Assembly (NCBI GenBank): GCA_903910215.1
Contig: CAIVYV010000224.1
Coordinates: forward strand, 1 to 6,791
DNA from: an uncultured Pseudomonadota bacterium
Lineage (GTDB): Bacteria > Pseudomonadota > Gammaproteobacteria > Steroidobacterales > Steroidobacteraceae
DNA: 6,791 nt
Direction: 5' to 3'
The notes under the pieces are model-generated. The model was given only the letters and a program-made list of their open reading frames with translations, was not told where the DNA came from and searched no databases. Positions 1 to 6,212 of this stretch are shown in pieces. Both the position numbers and the translations under genes were made by a program. How positions within the stretch are numbered: position 1 is the stretch's first letter; every line of letters starts with the position of its first letter.

Positions 1-1277
1 CCGATGCGCTCGAGCCGTCCAGACCGGAAGCGAGTGATTTTGTCGCGGTGATCGGCGGCGTGCTCGACGCGTTACAGATTCGCAAAGTGTTGCTGTACGG
101 CACACATACGGGTGCGGCACTTGCGGTGTCATTCGCCCTGACGCATCCAGCGCGTGTCGCCGCGTTGGTGCTCGATGGTTTTGCCGCCTTCGATACCGAA
201 GAGCAGCGCGACTTCAATGACCGGTACCTCTGTCCTTTTGAGCCCGCATGGGACGGCTCGCATCTGGCCGAGCTTTGGTCACGGGTGCGCGATCTGTACA
301 TGTGGTTTCCCTACCATCATCGCGATGCGGCGCACCGCTTGCAGACCGAGTTACCATCGGTAGGCGCGCTGTACGGCACCGTGCGCGGCTTTCTCGCCAG
401 TGGCGCCGGGTACTGGCGCGGCTATCGCTGTGCAGGCGCTATCGATGCACCGGCAGCCGCACAGGCTCTGCGCGTTCCGACTTTATTGACGGCGCGACCG
501 CACGATCTCATTGCGGCGCATCTACAACGTATCCAAGCGACGAGTCACGTGCGGGTGCAGTCGCTAGGTCCATCGCTCGAAGAGTGGGCCAGATCGATCG
601 ACGCGCATTTCGCCGGTTACGAGTCTGATGTCGCTACCGTATCGACCGCTGGCGGCGAGCGTGGTCTGGCGCATGTCGGACAAGGCGCGCTGCACTTTCG
701 CCGATCGGAAGGTGTGGGTCGCCCTTTGGTCGTCATCCCGGATCTGCCGACCGGAGCGATCGATGAGCGATCGATATCCGAGAGACCTCGCTGGGTGATC
801 GATCCACCCGGGTGCGGCTATTCCGATCCACTCGCATCGAGTGGTGAGTCGATGGACGATTGGGTGGCACCCGTCGTTCGGCTGCTGACCGAGCAAGGCA
901 TCGACGCCTACGATGTCACCGGTTCTGGGTTCGGTGCTGTTTTTGCACGCCGCCTTGCCAGTGCCGATAGCCGGGCGCAGGTGGTTTCCCTGCAAGCGGA
1001 GCCGCTCTGGTCTGCAACGGCTGTCGGTGCGCCCCGAGAGCGACTCGTGCCCAAGCCTTGGGCAGATCCTGACGGCGGAGTCTTGTTCTCCACGTGGTAC
1101 CGGTTGCGAGATCTACGCTACTACGATGAGATCGAGCAGGGCATCCCGCGATTGCGTCGCGAAAGCATGGTGAGCGAATTCAACACCCAGCGTCTCTACG
1201 ATGCGCATAAGGGGCTGTGGCTGGCGCCTGAGTCATCGGATCTGATTATGGCGCTTCAAGCAAGCTGCTCGAAATGA
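1..1277 (+). CDS. Tandem alpha/beta-hydrolase-fold protein, 5' end outside window (partial)
   Basis: The frame is open from the left edge (first whole codon at base 3) to a TGA at 1275-1277, giving about 424 visible residues. The GTG at 48 falls inside a conserved helix before the nucleophile elbow, so the real start is upstream. Domain 1 shows LLYGTHTGAALA (elbow at 99-113), then HPARVAALVLDG, a helical cap rich in W/F/Y, and a late strand VPTLLTARPHD. Roughly 80 N-terminal residues seem to be missing. Domain 2 begins near base 680 (GALHFRR, RPLVVIPDLPTGA), continues with VIDPPGCGYSDP (798 onward) and the elbow TGSGFGA (918-938), and ends soon after its cap, without clear last strands or a catalytic Asp/His. 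The nucleophile position is His in domain 1 and Gly in domain 2. Ester or amide hydrolysis is therefore not assured, and the substrate is unknown. The 3' end overlaps the convergent ATPase gene by 32 bases. Confidence 0.85.
   Translation, partial: DALEPSRPEASDFVAVIGGVLDALQIRKVLLYGTHTGAALAVSFALTHPARVAALVLDGFAAFDTEEQRDFNDRYLCPFEPAWDGSHLAELWSRVRDLYMWFPYHHRDAAHRLQTELPSVGALYGTVRGFLASGAGYWRGYRCAGAIDAPAAAQALRVPTLLTARPHDLIAAHLQRIQATSHVRVQSLGPSLEEWARSIDAHFAGYESDVATVSTAGGERGLAHVGQGALHFRRSEGVGRPLVVIPDLPTGAIDERSISERPRWVIDPPGCGYSDPLASSGESMDDWVAPVVRLLTEQGIDAYDVTGSGFGAVFARRLASADSRAQVVSLQAEPLWSATAVGAPRERLVPKPWADPDGGVLFSTWYRLRDLRYYDEIEQGIPRLRRESMVSEFNTQRLYDAHKGLWLAPESSDLIMALQASCSK
754..775 (+). repeat. Perfect 11-base tandem direct repeat (two copies) inside the hydrolase gene
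   Basis: The unit GAGCGATCGAT occurs at 754-764 and again at 765-775 with no spacer. Each unit contains overlapping CGATCG and ATCGAT palindromes. The unit length is not a multiple of three, so loss or gain of one copy would shift the reading frame. It lies early in the second hydrolase-like domain, in the short segment between its first strand and the DPPGCG loop. Chance is possible because GATC/CGAT words are common in this window. Confidence 0.85.
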
Positions 1278-2838
1278 GTTGCCGCGTGTAGTCAGCGCGA
1301 GGCGATTTCAATATTTGCGCGAAGTCGCCTTGTTCGATCATCTTGCCGTGACGCATGACGATCACGCGTCTACAGAGATTGGCTGCGACTGCCAGATCGT
1401 GGGTGATCAACAACAGCGCCGTCGATCCATGCGTGAGGTCGCGTAGCAGATCCAATATCTCGGCTTGAACCGTTGCATCGAGCGCGGTGGTCGGTTCGTC
1501 GGCAATGATCAGCAGGGGATCAACGGAAATCGCCATCGCGATAAGCGCACGTTGACGCATACCGCCGCTGAGCTCGTGAGCGAAGCGGCGCCGCACCTCT
1601 GCCGATAGACCAACGCGCTCAAGGCAGCGCACGGTGTGCTCCCGCCGATCTCTCATTTTGCCGAATCCATGGCGCGAGAGCACTTCGTCGAATAGATCAC
1701 CTACCCGTCGCACCGGATTGAGCGCTCGAAGCGGGTCTTGCGGGATGTAGCTCACGGTGGAGCCCCGTAATCGGCGCAGCTCATCTGCCGTCGCATCGAG
1801 TACGGACGTTTCACCAATCAGGATCTGACCGCCTGATGTTCGAATCGCCGGGGGCAGTAAGCCAATCACCGCCCGAGCCGTCAAAGATTTTCCCGCGCCC
1901 GATTCGCCCACGATCGCGAGGGTGTCGCCGCGTTCCAGCGTCAGACTCACGCCGTCTACGAGCGTTCGCTCTCGAGCGTTCTCGGTGCAACTGATTTGCA
2001 GAGAGCGGATCTCGAGAGCTCTTGCGGCTGTCGCGTTTCGCTCGTCTCTCGCCTCGAGGTCCGAAACACGCAAACGGCGGATGGGAGAAGCAGATCGCAA
2101 TGCCAAGGTGTACGGATGGGCTGGCTGAGCGATGACTTCGTTTGCGTTACCCCATTCGACGATGCGCCCTTGATAGATCACGGCGACCTGATCGGCTGTT
2201 CGCTCGACGAGATCGATATCGTGGCTGATCAGTACATAGGTCAAACCGCGCTGTTCGCGCAGGCGAAGCATCAAGGCCAGAATTTGCGCGCGAATGCTGA
2301 CATCCAAAGCGGAGAATGGCTCATCGCCGATAATGACCTTCGGCTTCAGTAACAAGATTCGCGCGAGCGCGAGTCGCTGCAGCTGCCCGCCGGAGAGAGA
2401 GCGGGGCGAGGCGTCGAGTGGGACTCGATCCAAACCTACTTCATCCAATGCTTCGCGTAATAGGGCGGTCAACTGATCGATGGAGGTCGGAAGCTTTTTT
2501 TGCGCCTGTAGAGGCTCACACAAGATACGTCGGACATCGTGGTAGGGATTGAAGGTCGAGAAAGGCTCTTGCGAGAGTAGGTGCAGACCCGCCTCAGCCG
2601 GTGATTGCAGCGGCGCTCCGCGATATAACACTTGGCCGCTCGTCGGCGTCAGCATGCCGCAAAGCAGTTTGGCGAGCGTAGATTTGCCGCTACCGGACTC
2701 ACCGACGATGGCGACGATCGAACCTGGCTCAATGGCGATGGACACATTCCGCAAAATCGGTCGAGTGTCTTTGTCTGCCTCGTAATCGAAGGAAACGTCC
2801 GATGCAAGCAGGATGGGGTCGCTCATGTCGGCTGCCAT
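1246..2838 (-). CDS. Fused double ATP-binding protein of a Dpp/Opp-type ABC importer
   Basis: This 530-residue protein carries both cytoplasmic ATPase domains that energise the importer. Domain 1 has Walker A GESGSGKST (46-54), Q-loop Q90, signature LSGGQ (148-152), Walker B with E173, SALD D-loop and H206, then the HPYT motif (241-244). Domain 2 has GESGAGKSL (311-319), Q367, LSGGM (423-427), DEP with E448, and H480. All key catalytic residues are present in both halves. Domain 1 is OppF/DppF-like (GGQLQRLALAR) and domain 2 OppD/DppD-like (GGMRQRALIAMAI), the reverse of YejF-type fusions. No Cys-rich OppD tail is seen. The ATG at 2838 lies 3 bases after the permease stop; an in-frame ATG at 2826 (MSDP) is an equally possible start. 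Neither has a clear Shine-Dalgarno sequence, suggesting translational coupling. The stop overlaps the convergent hydrolase gene. Confidence 0.96.
   Translation of the reverse strand: MAADMSDPILLASDVSFDYEADKDTRPILRNVSIAIEPGSIVAIVGESGSGKSTLAKLLCGMLTPTSGQVLYRGAPLQSPAEAGLHLLSQEPFSTFNPYHDVRRILCEPLQAQKKLPTSIDQLTALLREALDEVGLDRVPLDASPRSLSGGQLQRLALARILLLKPKVIIGDEPFSALDVSIRAQILALMLRLREQRGLTYVLISHDIDLVERTADQVAVIYQGRIVEWGNANEVIAQPAHPYTLALRSASPIRRLRVSDLEARDERNATAARALEIRSLQISCTENARERTLVDGVSLTLERGDTLAIVGESGAGKSLTARAVIGLLPPAIRTSGGQILIGETSVLDATADELRRLRGSTVSYIPQDPLRALNPVRRVGDLFDEVLSRHGFGKMRDRREHTVRCLERVGLSAEVRRRFAHELSGGMRQRALIAMAISVDPLLIIADEPTTALDATVQAEILDLLRDLTHGSTALLLITHDLAVAANLCRRVIVMRHGKMIEQGDFAQILKSPRADYTRQLISSSLLEAP
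1300..1330. terminator. Candidate hairpin just past the hydrolase stop, within the ATPase 3' coding end
   Basis: AGGCGATTTC (1300-1309) and GAAGTCGCCT (1321-1330) form a 10-pair stem with one G-T wobble around an 11-base loop. C1298-G1332 and a G-T pair could extend it. It starts 22 bases after the hydrolase stop codon, where a plus-strand transcript would be expected to end. No T-run follows on the plus strand, so it is not a canonical intrinsic terminator. It also lies in codons of the ATPase C-terminus, so the pairing could be incidental. Confidence 0.3.
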
Positions 2839-2841
2839 TCG

Positions 2842-3657
2842 TCAAAGATCACGCTGGTGAGACAGTCGCAGTCGGCTCGCCAGATTCTCGGCCAAGGAAT
2901 TCATCACGAGTACCGTCCACGCGATGGCAACGCCGGGTCCGATCAGTAACCAGGGCGCACGATTGAGCTCGGCGCGCGCCTCGGCGAGCATGCTGCCCCA
3001 CTCGGGTACGCCGAGGCCAGGACCTAGACCCAAAAAAGACAAACCTGCCGTCGAGATCAGCAGAGTGGCGAATTGCAGTGCCGTCAGCACACCGATCGTG
3101 GGTGCAATGACCGGGATGACATGGGAGAAGGCGATTCGCCATTCCGAGACGCCAAAATATCGGGCGGTTTGCACGTACGGCAAGCTGACGATGCCGCGGG
3201 TCTGAGCCGCTGTGACGCGAGCGAAGACAGGCCAGCTGAAGAGGCCGAGGGCGAGTGCGAGCGTGAAGGAACTGCGACCCAGCACCGCGACCAAGGTGAC
3301 GGCGAGCACCAGTGACGGAAATGCGATGGTGAGATCGACAATTCGATCTAAGGCTTGTCTGAGCCAAGGTGAGGCGAGCGCAGATACGAGGCCTAGCCCG
3401 ATGCCGATGCCGGCGCTGATCAGGGTTGCAAGCCCGGCGATGCCCACCGTGTGTTTGGCGCCAACGACAAGGCGCCACGCCACGTCTCGACCGAGTCCAT
3501 CGGTGCCGAGCAGGTGACCGCTTGAGAGCGGTGGGAGTAATCGTTGTGACAGATCACGCTGGCTCGCCCAGGCTTCCAAAAGTTCTGGTGAGGCGATGCT
3601 GACTCCCATCAGCGCCAGCATGGCGAGCAGCGAGATTCGGAATAGGGTGCTCTTCAT
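2842..3657 (-). CDS. DppC/OppC-like ABC importer permease
   Basis: This is a 271-residue inner-membrane permease, the second channel subunit of the importer. One N-terminal hydrophobic helix (about 5-24) is followed by the family motif LGTDGLGRDV (50-59), then several hydrophobic segments. The cytoplasmic EAA-type coupling loop lies at about 161-187 (YVQTARYFGVSEWRIAFSHV), and the C-terminal motif LSFLGLGPGLGVPEWGSML at 206-224. This matches the BPD_transp_1 family and the DppC subgroup, whose members are typically 270-300 residues. The ATG at 3657 overlaps the stop of the upstream permease as ATGA. A longer frame reaching 3813 only adds 52 charged, non-hydrophobic residues that shadow the other permease gene, so I reject that start. 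No strong Shine-Dalgarno sequence is visible, which fits termination-reinitiation coupling. The solute specificity is not readable from this subunit. Confidence 0.95.
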   Translation of the reverse strand: MKSTLFRISLLAMLALMGVSIASPELLEAWASQRDLSQRLLPPLSSGHLLGTDGLGRDVAWRLVVGAKHTVGIAGLATLISAGIGIGLGLVSALASPWLRQALDRIVDLTIAFPSLVLAVTLVAVLGRSSFTLALALGLFSWPVFARVTAAQTRGIVSLPYVQTARYFGVSEWRIAFSHVIPVIAPTIGVLTALQFATLLISTAGLSFLGLGPGLGVPEWGSMLAEARAELNRAPWLLIGPGVAIAWTVLVMNSLAENLASRLRLSHQRDL

Positions 3658-4595
3658 GAGTGCCGAATCCGTGGGTCGACGCGGCGGATCGCGTAGTCGG
3701 CCAGCTGGTTTGCCACGAATACCAGCGTCGTCGTCACCAAAACCACCGCTTGCACGACGGGAAAGTCGAGCAGCAGAACCGAGTCGAGCAATAAGCGTCC
3801 CATGCCCGGCCAACCGAAGATCGTTTCGGTGATGATGATGCCGTTGACGAGATTGGCGATTTGCGTGCCGATCAAGGCGGTAGCGCCAAGCAGGGCGTTC
3901 GGGAGCGCATGAGATAGCACGACCGTTGTTTCTCGCGCCCCTTGGGCCCGCGCCATCACGGCATAGTCATCCTGCAAAGCGTCCTTGACGTTGACTGCCA
4001 GCACTCGAATCAGTTTGGGTGCCAGAAAGGCGGTGATAGTCAGAGCCGGTAGTACGAGTGACGCCGCGCCATCGTTGCCCGTACTCGGAAAGATCCGCCA
4101 TTCGACGGCCAACCATTGAATAAGCATCAAGGCCACGACGTACCCCGGGATGCCTTGAGTCAGCAGGATCCATCCGTCGAGGGATCGAGCGGCTTTCCCA
4201 ATTGGCCGGGGGCTTGAGCGCGTCGCACCGAGAAACGCTCCTAGCGGAATGGACAAACTTAGATGCAGGACGATCGCAGCAGCAGCCAGTGTCAAAGTGG
4301 GTGCCAAGCGCTCCAAGGCAAGCGAGAGGGCATCTTGTCCGCTGACCCAGGAGGTTCCGAGATCTAGTTGAGCGGCCTGCCAAAGAAAAATCAGATACTG
4401 ACGGTAGAGGGGTTGGTCGAGCCCGAGGCTGCTACGAATATCGGCCAGCACGGCCGGATCCGAGGATTCGCCCGAGAGAATCAGCGCAGGATCGCCGGCC
4501 AGGCGCACGAGAAAAAAGAGTAGCGTTAATGTTGCAAGCAACAGCAGCGACAAGTTCAGCAGCATCCGCATGGCGTAGCGCAGCATGTCAGTCAT
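3654..4595 (-). CDS. DppB/OppB-like ABC importer permease
   Basis: This is a 313-residue inner-membrane permease, the first channel subunit. It has an N-terminal helix (about 11-32) followed by GDPA (34-37), the conserved LGLDQPLYRQY region (57-67) and DLGTSW (78-83). The EAA-type loop is at about 209-235 (YAVMARAQGARETTVVLSHA), then ETIFGWPGMGRLLLDS (257-272), DFPVVQ (277-282), and the DPRIR C-terminus. All are hallmarks of the DppB/OppB group, and the length is typical (300-340). The chosen ATG at 4595 overlaps the end of the substrate-binding protein gene by 8 bases. An in-frame ATG at 4586 (residue 4) would instead start one base after that stop. Neither has a strong ribosome-binding site, so translation is probably coupled to the upstream gene. 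Confidence 0.95.
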   Translation of the reverse strand: MTDMLRYAMRMLLNLSLLLLATLTLLFFLVRLAGDPALILSGESSDPAVLADIRSSLGLDQPLYRQYLIFLWQAAQLDLGTSWVSGQDALSLALERLAPTLTLAAAAIVLHLSLSIPLGAFLGATRSSPRPIGKAARSLDGWILLTQGIPGYVVALMLIQWLAVEWRIFPSTGNDGAASLVLPALTITAFLAPKLIRVLAVNVKDALQDDYAVMARAQGARETTVVLSHALPNALLGATALIGTQIANLVNGIIITETIFGWPGMGRLLLDSVLLLDFPVVQAVVLVTTTLVFVANQLADYAIRRVDPRIRHS

Positions 4596-6132
4596 GTGCT
4601 GCGCTCGATTTTCGGCGAATCCGATCCCAGCGGATCATGAGATTGTCGACTTCCAAGTTCTCGAGATCGCGATAGGCCGTGATCTGCTCCATCTCGTGCA
4701 CGAGGATCACAGGCGGATCGGTTGTCATTCGATCATGTGCGAGCCTGAGTAGGCGGTCACGTTCAAGAGCGTCAAAGGTTCGGGCGCGCGTTTCGATGAG
4801 TTCAGACACTTCAGGTTGGCAAAAGGGTGCGTTGGGTCGCTCGCAAGTGAGGTATTGCCACGCCTTCGTGATGTCGAGTAACGGGTCGAGTGCAACAGTG
4901 AAAGAGAATAAATCGTGCTGCCAATCGCCCGTCAGCAACTTGGCACGCCATCGTTCGAACTCCAAGGTGTGTACGTTGATTCGAACACCGATATCACGCA
5001 GATCGGCGAGAATCGCTTCGAAGACAGCTCGGTCGGTATTGGTCACGACGAGCAGATCCATCTCGAGATCGATACCGTTTGGATAGCCTGCTTCGCGCAT
5101 TAAAGCGCGCGCTTTTTGCAGATCGTAGGGTATCGGATCGCGCGTCGTGTCGAATCTCTCGCTGCCGCGGACACCCATCTGAGTTGCCACGGTGCCGGCA
5201 CCCGATAGCAGATATTTCACGATCGATTCCTTGTCGATCGCATGATTCATCGCCAGACGTATCTGACGTGACTCGAGCGGCGAGCCCTTTCGCACGACAA
5301 AGACCATCATGCGAAGTCTCGGTTCGGCAGCCTGACGAATTTCGATGTTTTTCTGTTTCAAGTCGGCGATGTCTTCAGGTGCGAGGTACATCGCGAGCTG
5401 CACCTGACCGGATTCGACTGCCTGCCTTCGAGCGATCGGTTCGGGTATCTCGATAAAGTCGAGGCCAGCGACGGCGGGCGGTCGCCACGACTCGCGATTG
5501 GCTCGCATTAAAACGCGGCCAGCTTCCCAGCGCTCCACGATGAACGGCCCGGTGCCGATCGGCTTGCGGGCAAACGTCTTGGGGCCGACCTTCGCGAAGT
5601 AGCGCGGCGGTAATGGGTAAAACTGGGACAGTCTCTTCGGAAGCAAAGGGTCCGGCTCTGCTGTCTCCAGATCGATGGTGTACGAATCAATGATCGTGGC
5701 GCTCACGACGGTCGGCAGTAAACTGGTGCGTACCAGATCGCGTGCGCCATAACCGAGCAAAATTTCATTGACCGCAAGCGCCACCGCATCAGCATCAAAG
5801 GGTTCACCGTTCGAGAACCGGACATCCCGCCGTAGTGCGAAGCGCCAGCGGGTCTCTGTAACTTGAGTCCAGTCGGTCGCGAGCCAGGGAATGACCTTGC
5901 CGTTTGCGTCGATGTAGGTCAGTGCATCGAAGAACGCGGGCCAGATATCGACGGCCGGTTGGCCGGTGTGGGCTGCAGGATTGGCAAACCCCGGTGGGAG
6001 ACGCCGAGACGCGATGCGGATGACATCGTCGTCGCCGCTCGCGCCACGCTGCGGGTCGACCGAAGTGGCATCACAACCGGTGAGCAACAGCAGTCCCACC
6101 AACGATGCCATGACAATACCGCGCACCTGCAC
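4588..6132 (-). CDS. Substrate-binding lipoprotein of Dpp/Opp-type ABC importer (SBP_bac_5)
   Basis: This 514-residue solute receptor captures substrate in the periplasm and is the first gene of the importer operon. A short lipoprotein signal ends in LTGC (17-20), followed by Asp. The SBP_bac_5 fold is shown by WRFALRRDVRFSNGEPFDAD (96-115), PIGTGPF (191-197) and IRLAMNHAIDKESIV (291-305). Also present are ALMREAGYPNGIDLEM (343-358) and a C-x7-C pair (C430, C438) that could form a disulfide. The length is normal for cluster C receptors (500-550). I place the start at a GTG (6130-6132), preceded by GGAG at a 4-base spacing. A GTG at 6126 is the alternative. The ATG at 6111 lies too far from the GGAG and would leave a signal peptide of only 12 residues with no basic residue. 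Extending to 6288 adds 52 Arg-rich residues that bury the signal. Peptides, opines, nickel chelates and sugars are all possible ligands for this class. Confidence 0.94.
   Translation of the reverse strand: MQVRGIVMASLVGLLLLTGCDATSVDPQRGASGDDDVIRIASRRLPPGFANPAAHTGQPAVDIWPAFFDALTYIDANGKVIPWLATDWTQVTETRWRFALRRDVRFSNGEPFDADAVALAVNEILLGYGARDLVRTSLLPTVVSATIIDSYTIDLETAEPDPLLPKRLSQFYPLPPRYFAKVGPKTFARKPIGTGPFIVERWEAGRVLMRANRESWRPPAVAGLDFIEIPEPIARRQAVESGQVQLAMYLAPEDIADLKQKNIEIRQAAEPRLRMMVFVVRKGSPLESRQIRLAMNHAIDKESIVKYLLSGAGTVATQMGVRGSERFDTTRDPIPYDLQKARALMREAGYPNGIDLEMDLLVVTNTDRAVFEAILADLRDIGVRINVHTLEFERWRAKLLTGDWQHDLFSFTVALDPLLDITKAWQYLTCERPNAPFCQPEVSELIETRARTFDALERDRLLRLAHDRMTTDPPVILVHEMEQITAYRDLENLEVDNLMIRWDRIRRKSSAAHD
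6076..6132 (-). other. Lipoprotein signal peptide of the substrate-binding protein
   Basis: With the GTG start, residues 1-19 have one Arg near the N-terminus, a hydrophobic core (IVMASLVGLLLL) and the lipobox LTG before Cys20 (codon at 6073-6075). This predicts signal peptidase II cleavage and lipidation. The residue after the Cys is Asp, the classical enterobacterial Lol-avoidance signal for retention in the inner membrane. That placement suits a receptor that must dock onto its permeases, but whether the rule holds in this organism is inference. Confidence 0.85.
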
Positions 6133-6136
6133 GAAA

Positions 6137-6140
6137 CTCC
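6137..6140 (-). promoter_or_regulatory. Ribosome binding site deciding the lipoprotein start
   Basis: On the minus strand GGAG lies four bases before the GTG at 6132 and ten before the GTG at 6126. It is 25 bases before the ATG at 6111, which is too far. The site therefore favours a GTG start and agrees with a signal peptide that includes one Arg before the hydrophobic core. Confidence 0.6.
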
Positions 6141-6144
6141 GTGA

Positions 6145-6169
6145 TGACCGATAAACAGGAACGTGGTCA
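6145..6169. repeat. Small inverted repeat, candidate operator (TGACC-N15-GGTCA)
   Basis: TGACC at 6145-6149 is mirrored by GGTCA at 6165-6169. The half-site centres are 20 bases apart, about two helical turns, and the element sits inside the divergent intergenic region. Five-base arms can arise by chance in 80 bases, so operator function is only a possibility. Confidence 0.2.
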
Positions 6170-6198
6170 CGATACCATGTTGGCACCCGGCCCCTGCT

Positions 6199-6206
6199 AG
6201 GCGGAG
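6199..6206 (+). promoter_or_regulatory. Ribosome binding site of the VOC gene
   Basis: AGGCGGAG contains a GGAG core (6203-6206) six bases before the GTG at 6213, which is close to optimal. An in-frame TAG at 6198-6200 excludes any longer reading frame, so this site fixes the start well. Confidence 0.75.
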
Positions 6207-6212
6207 TGTGGC

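Larger units (their letters stand above)
6133..6212. promoter_or_regulatory. 80-base divergent intergenic region between importer operon and VOC gene
   Basis: The importer operon is read leftward from 6132 and the VOC gene rightward from 6213, so promoters for both should lie here, or overlap the other gene's 5' end. I examined both strands and found no convincing -35/-10 pair at acceptable spacing, so no promoter is assigned to exact bases. The layout permits shared control by one regulator, but no regulator gene is visible in the window. Confidence 0.5.

Noticed and set aside
564..995. Minus-strand open frame of 143 codons
   Set aside because: Antisense to the hydrolase gene, whose own frame shows clear fold motifs over the same bases; no motif or ribosome site supports the antisense frame.
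1996..2352. Plus-strand open frame of 118 codons opposite the ATPase
   Set aside because: It lies wholly antisense to a gene with intact Walker and signature motifs, and has no recognisable features of its own.
2849..3478. Minus-strand open frame of 209 codons
   Set aside because: A frame-shifted shadow of the DppC-like permease, with Arg/His-rich composition and no membrane segments.
3658..3813. N-terminal extension of the DppC-like permease to a start at 3813
   Set aside because: The extra 52 residues are charged and non-hydrophobic, and overlap the DppB-like gene in another frame; the ATG in the ATGA overlap gives the expected permease length.
6145..6185. Possible sigma-70 promoters (ATGACC, TTGGCA or TATCGT-like hexamers on either strand)
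   Set aside because: None pairs with a partner hexamer at 16-18 base spacing with acceptable similarity, so assigning exact promoter bases would be guesswork.
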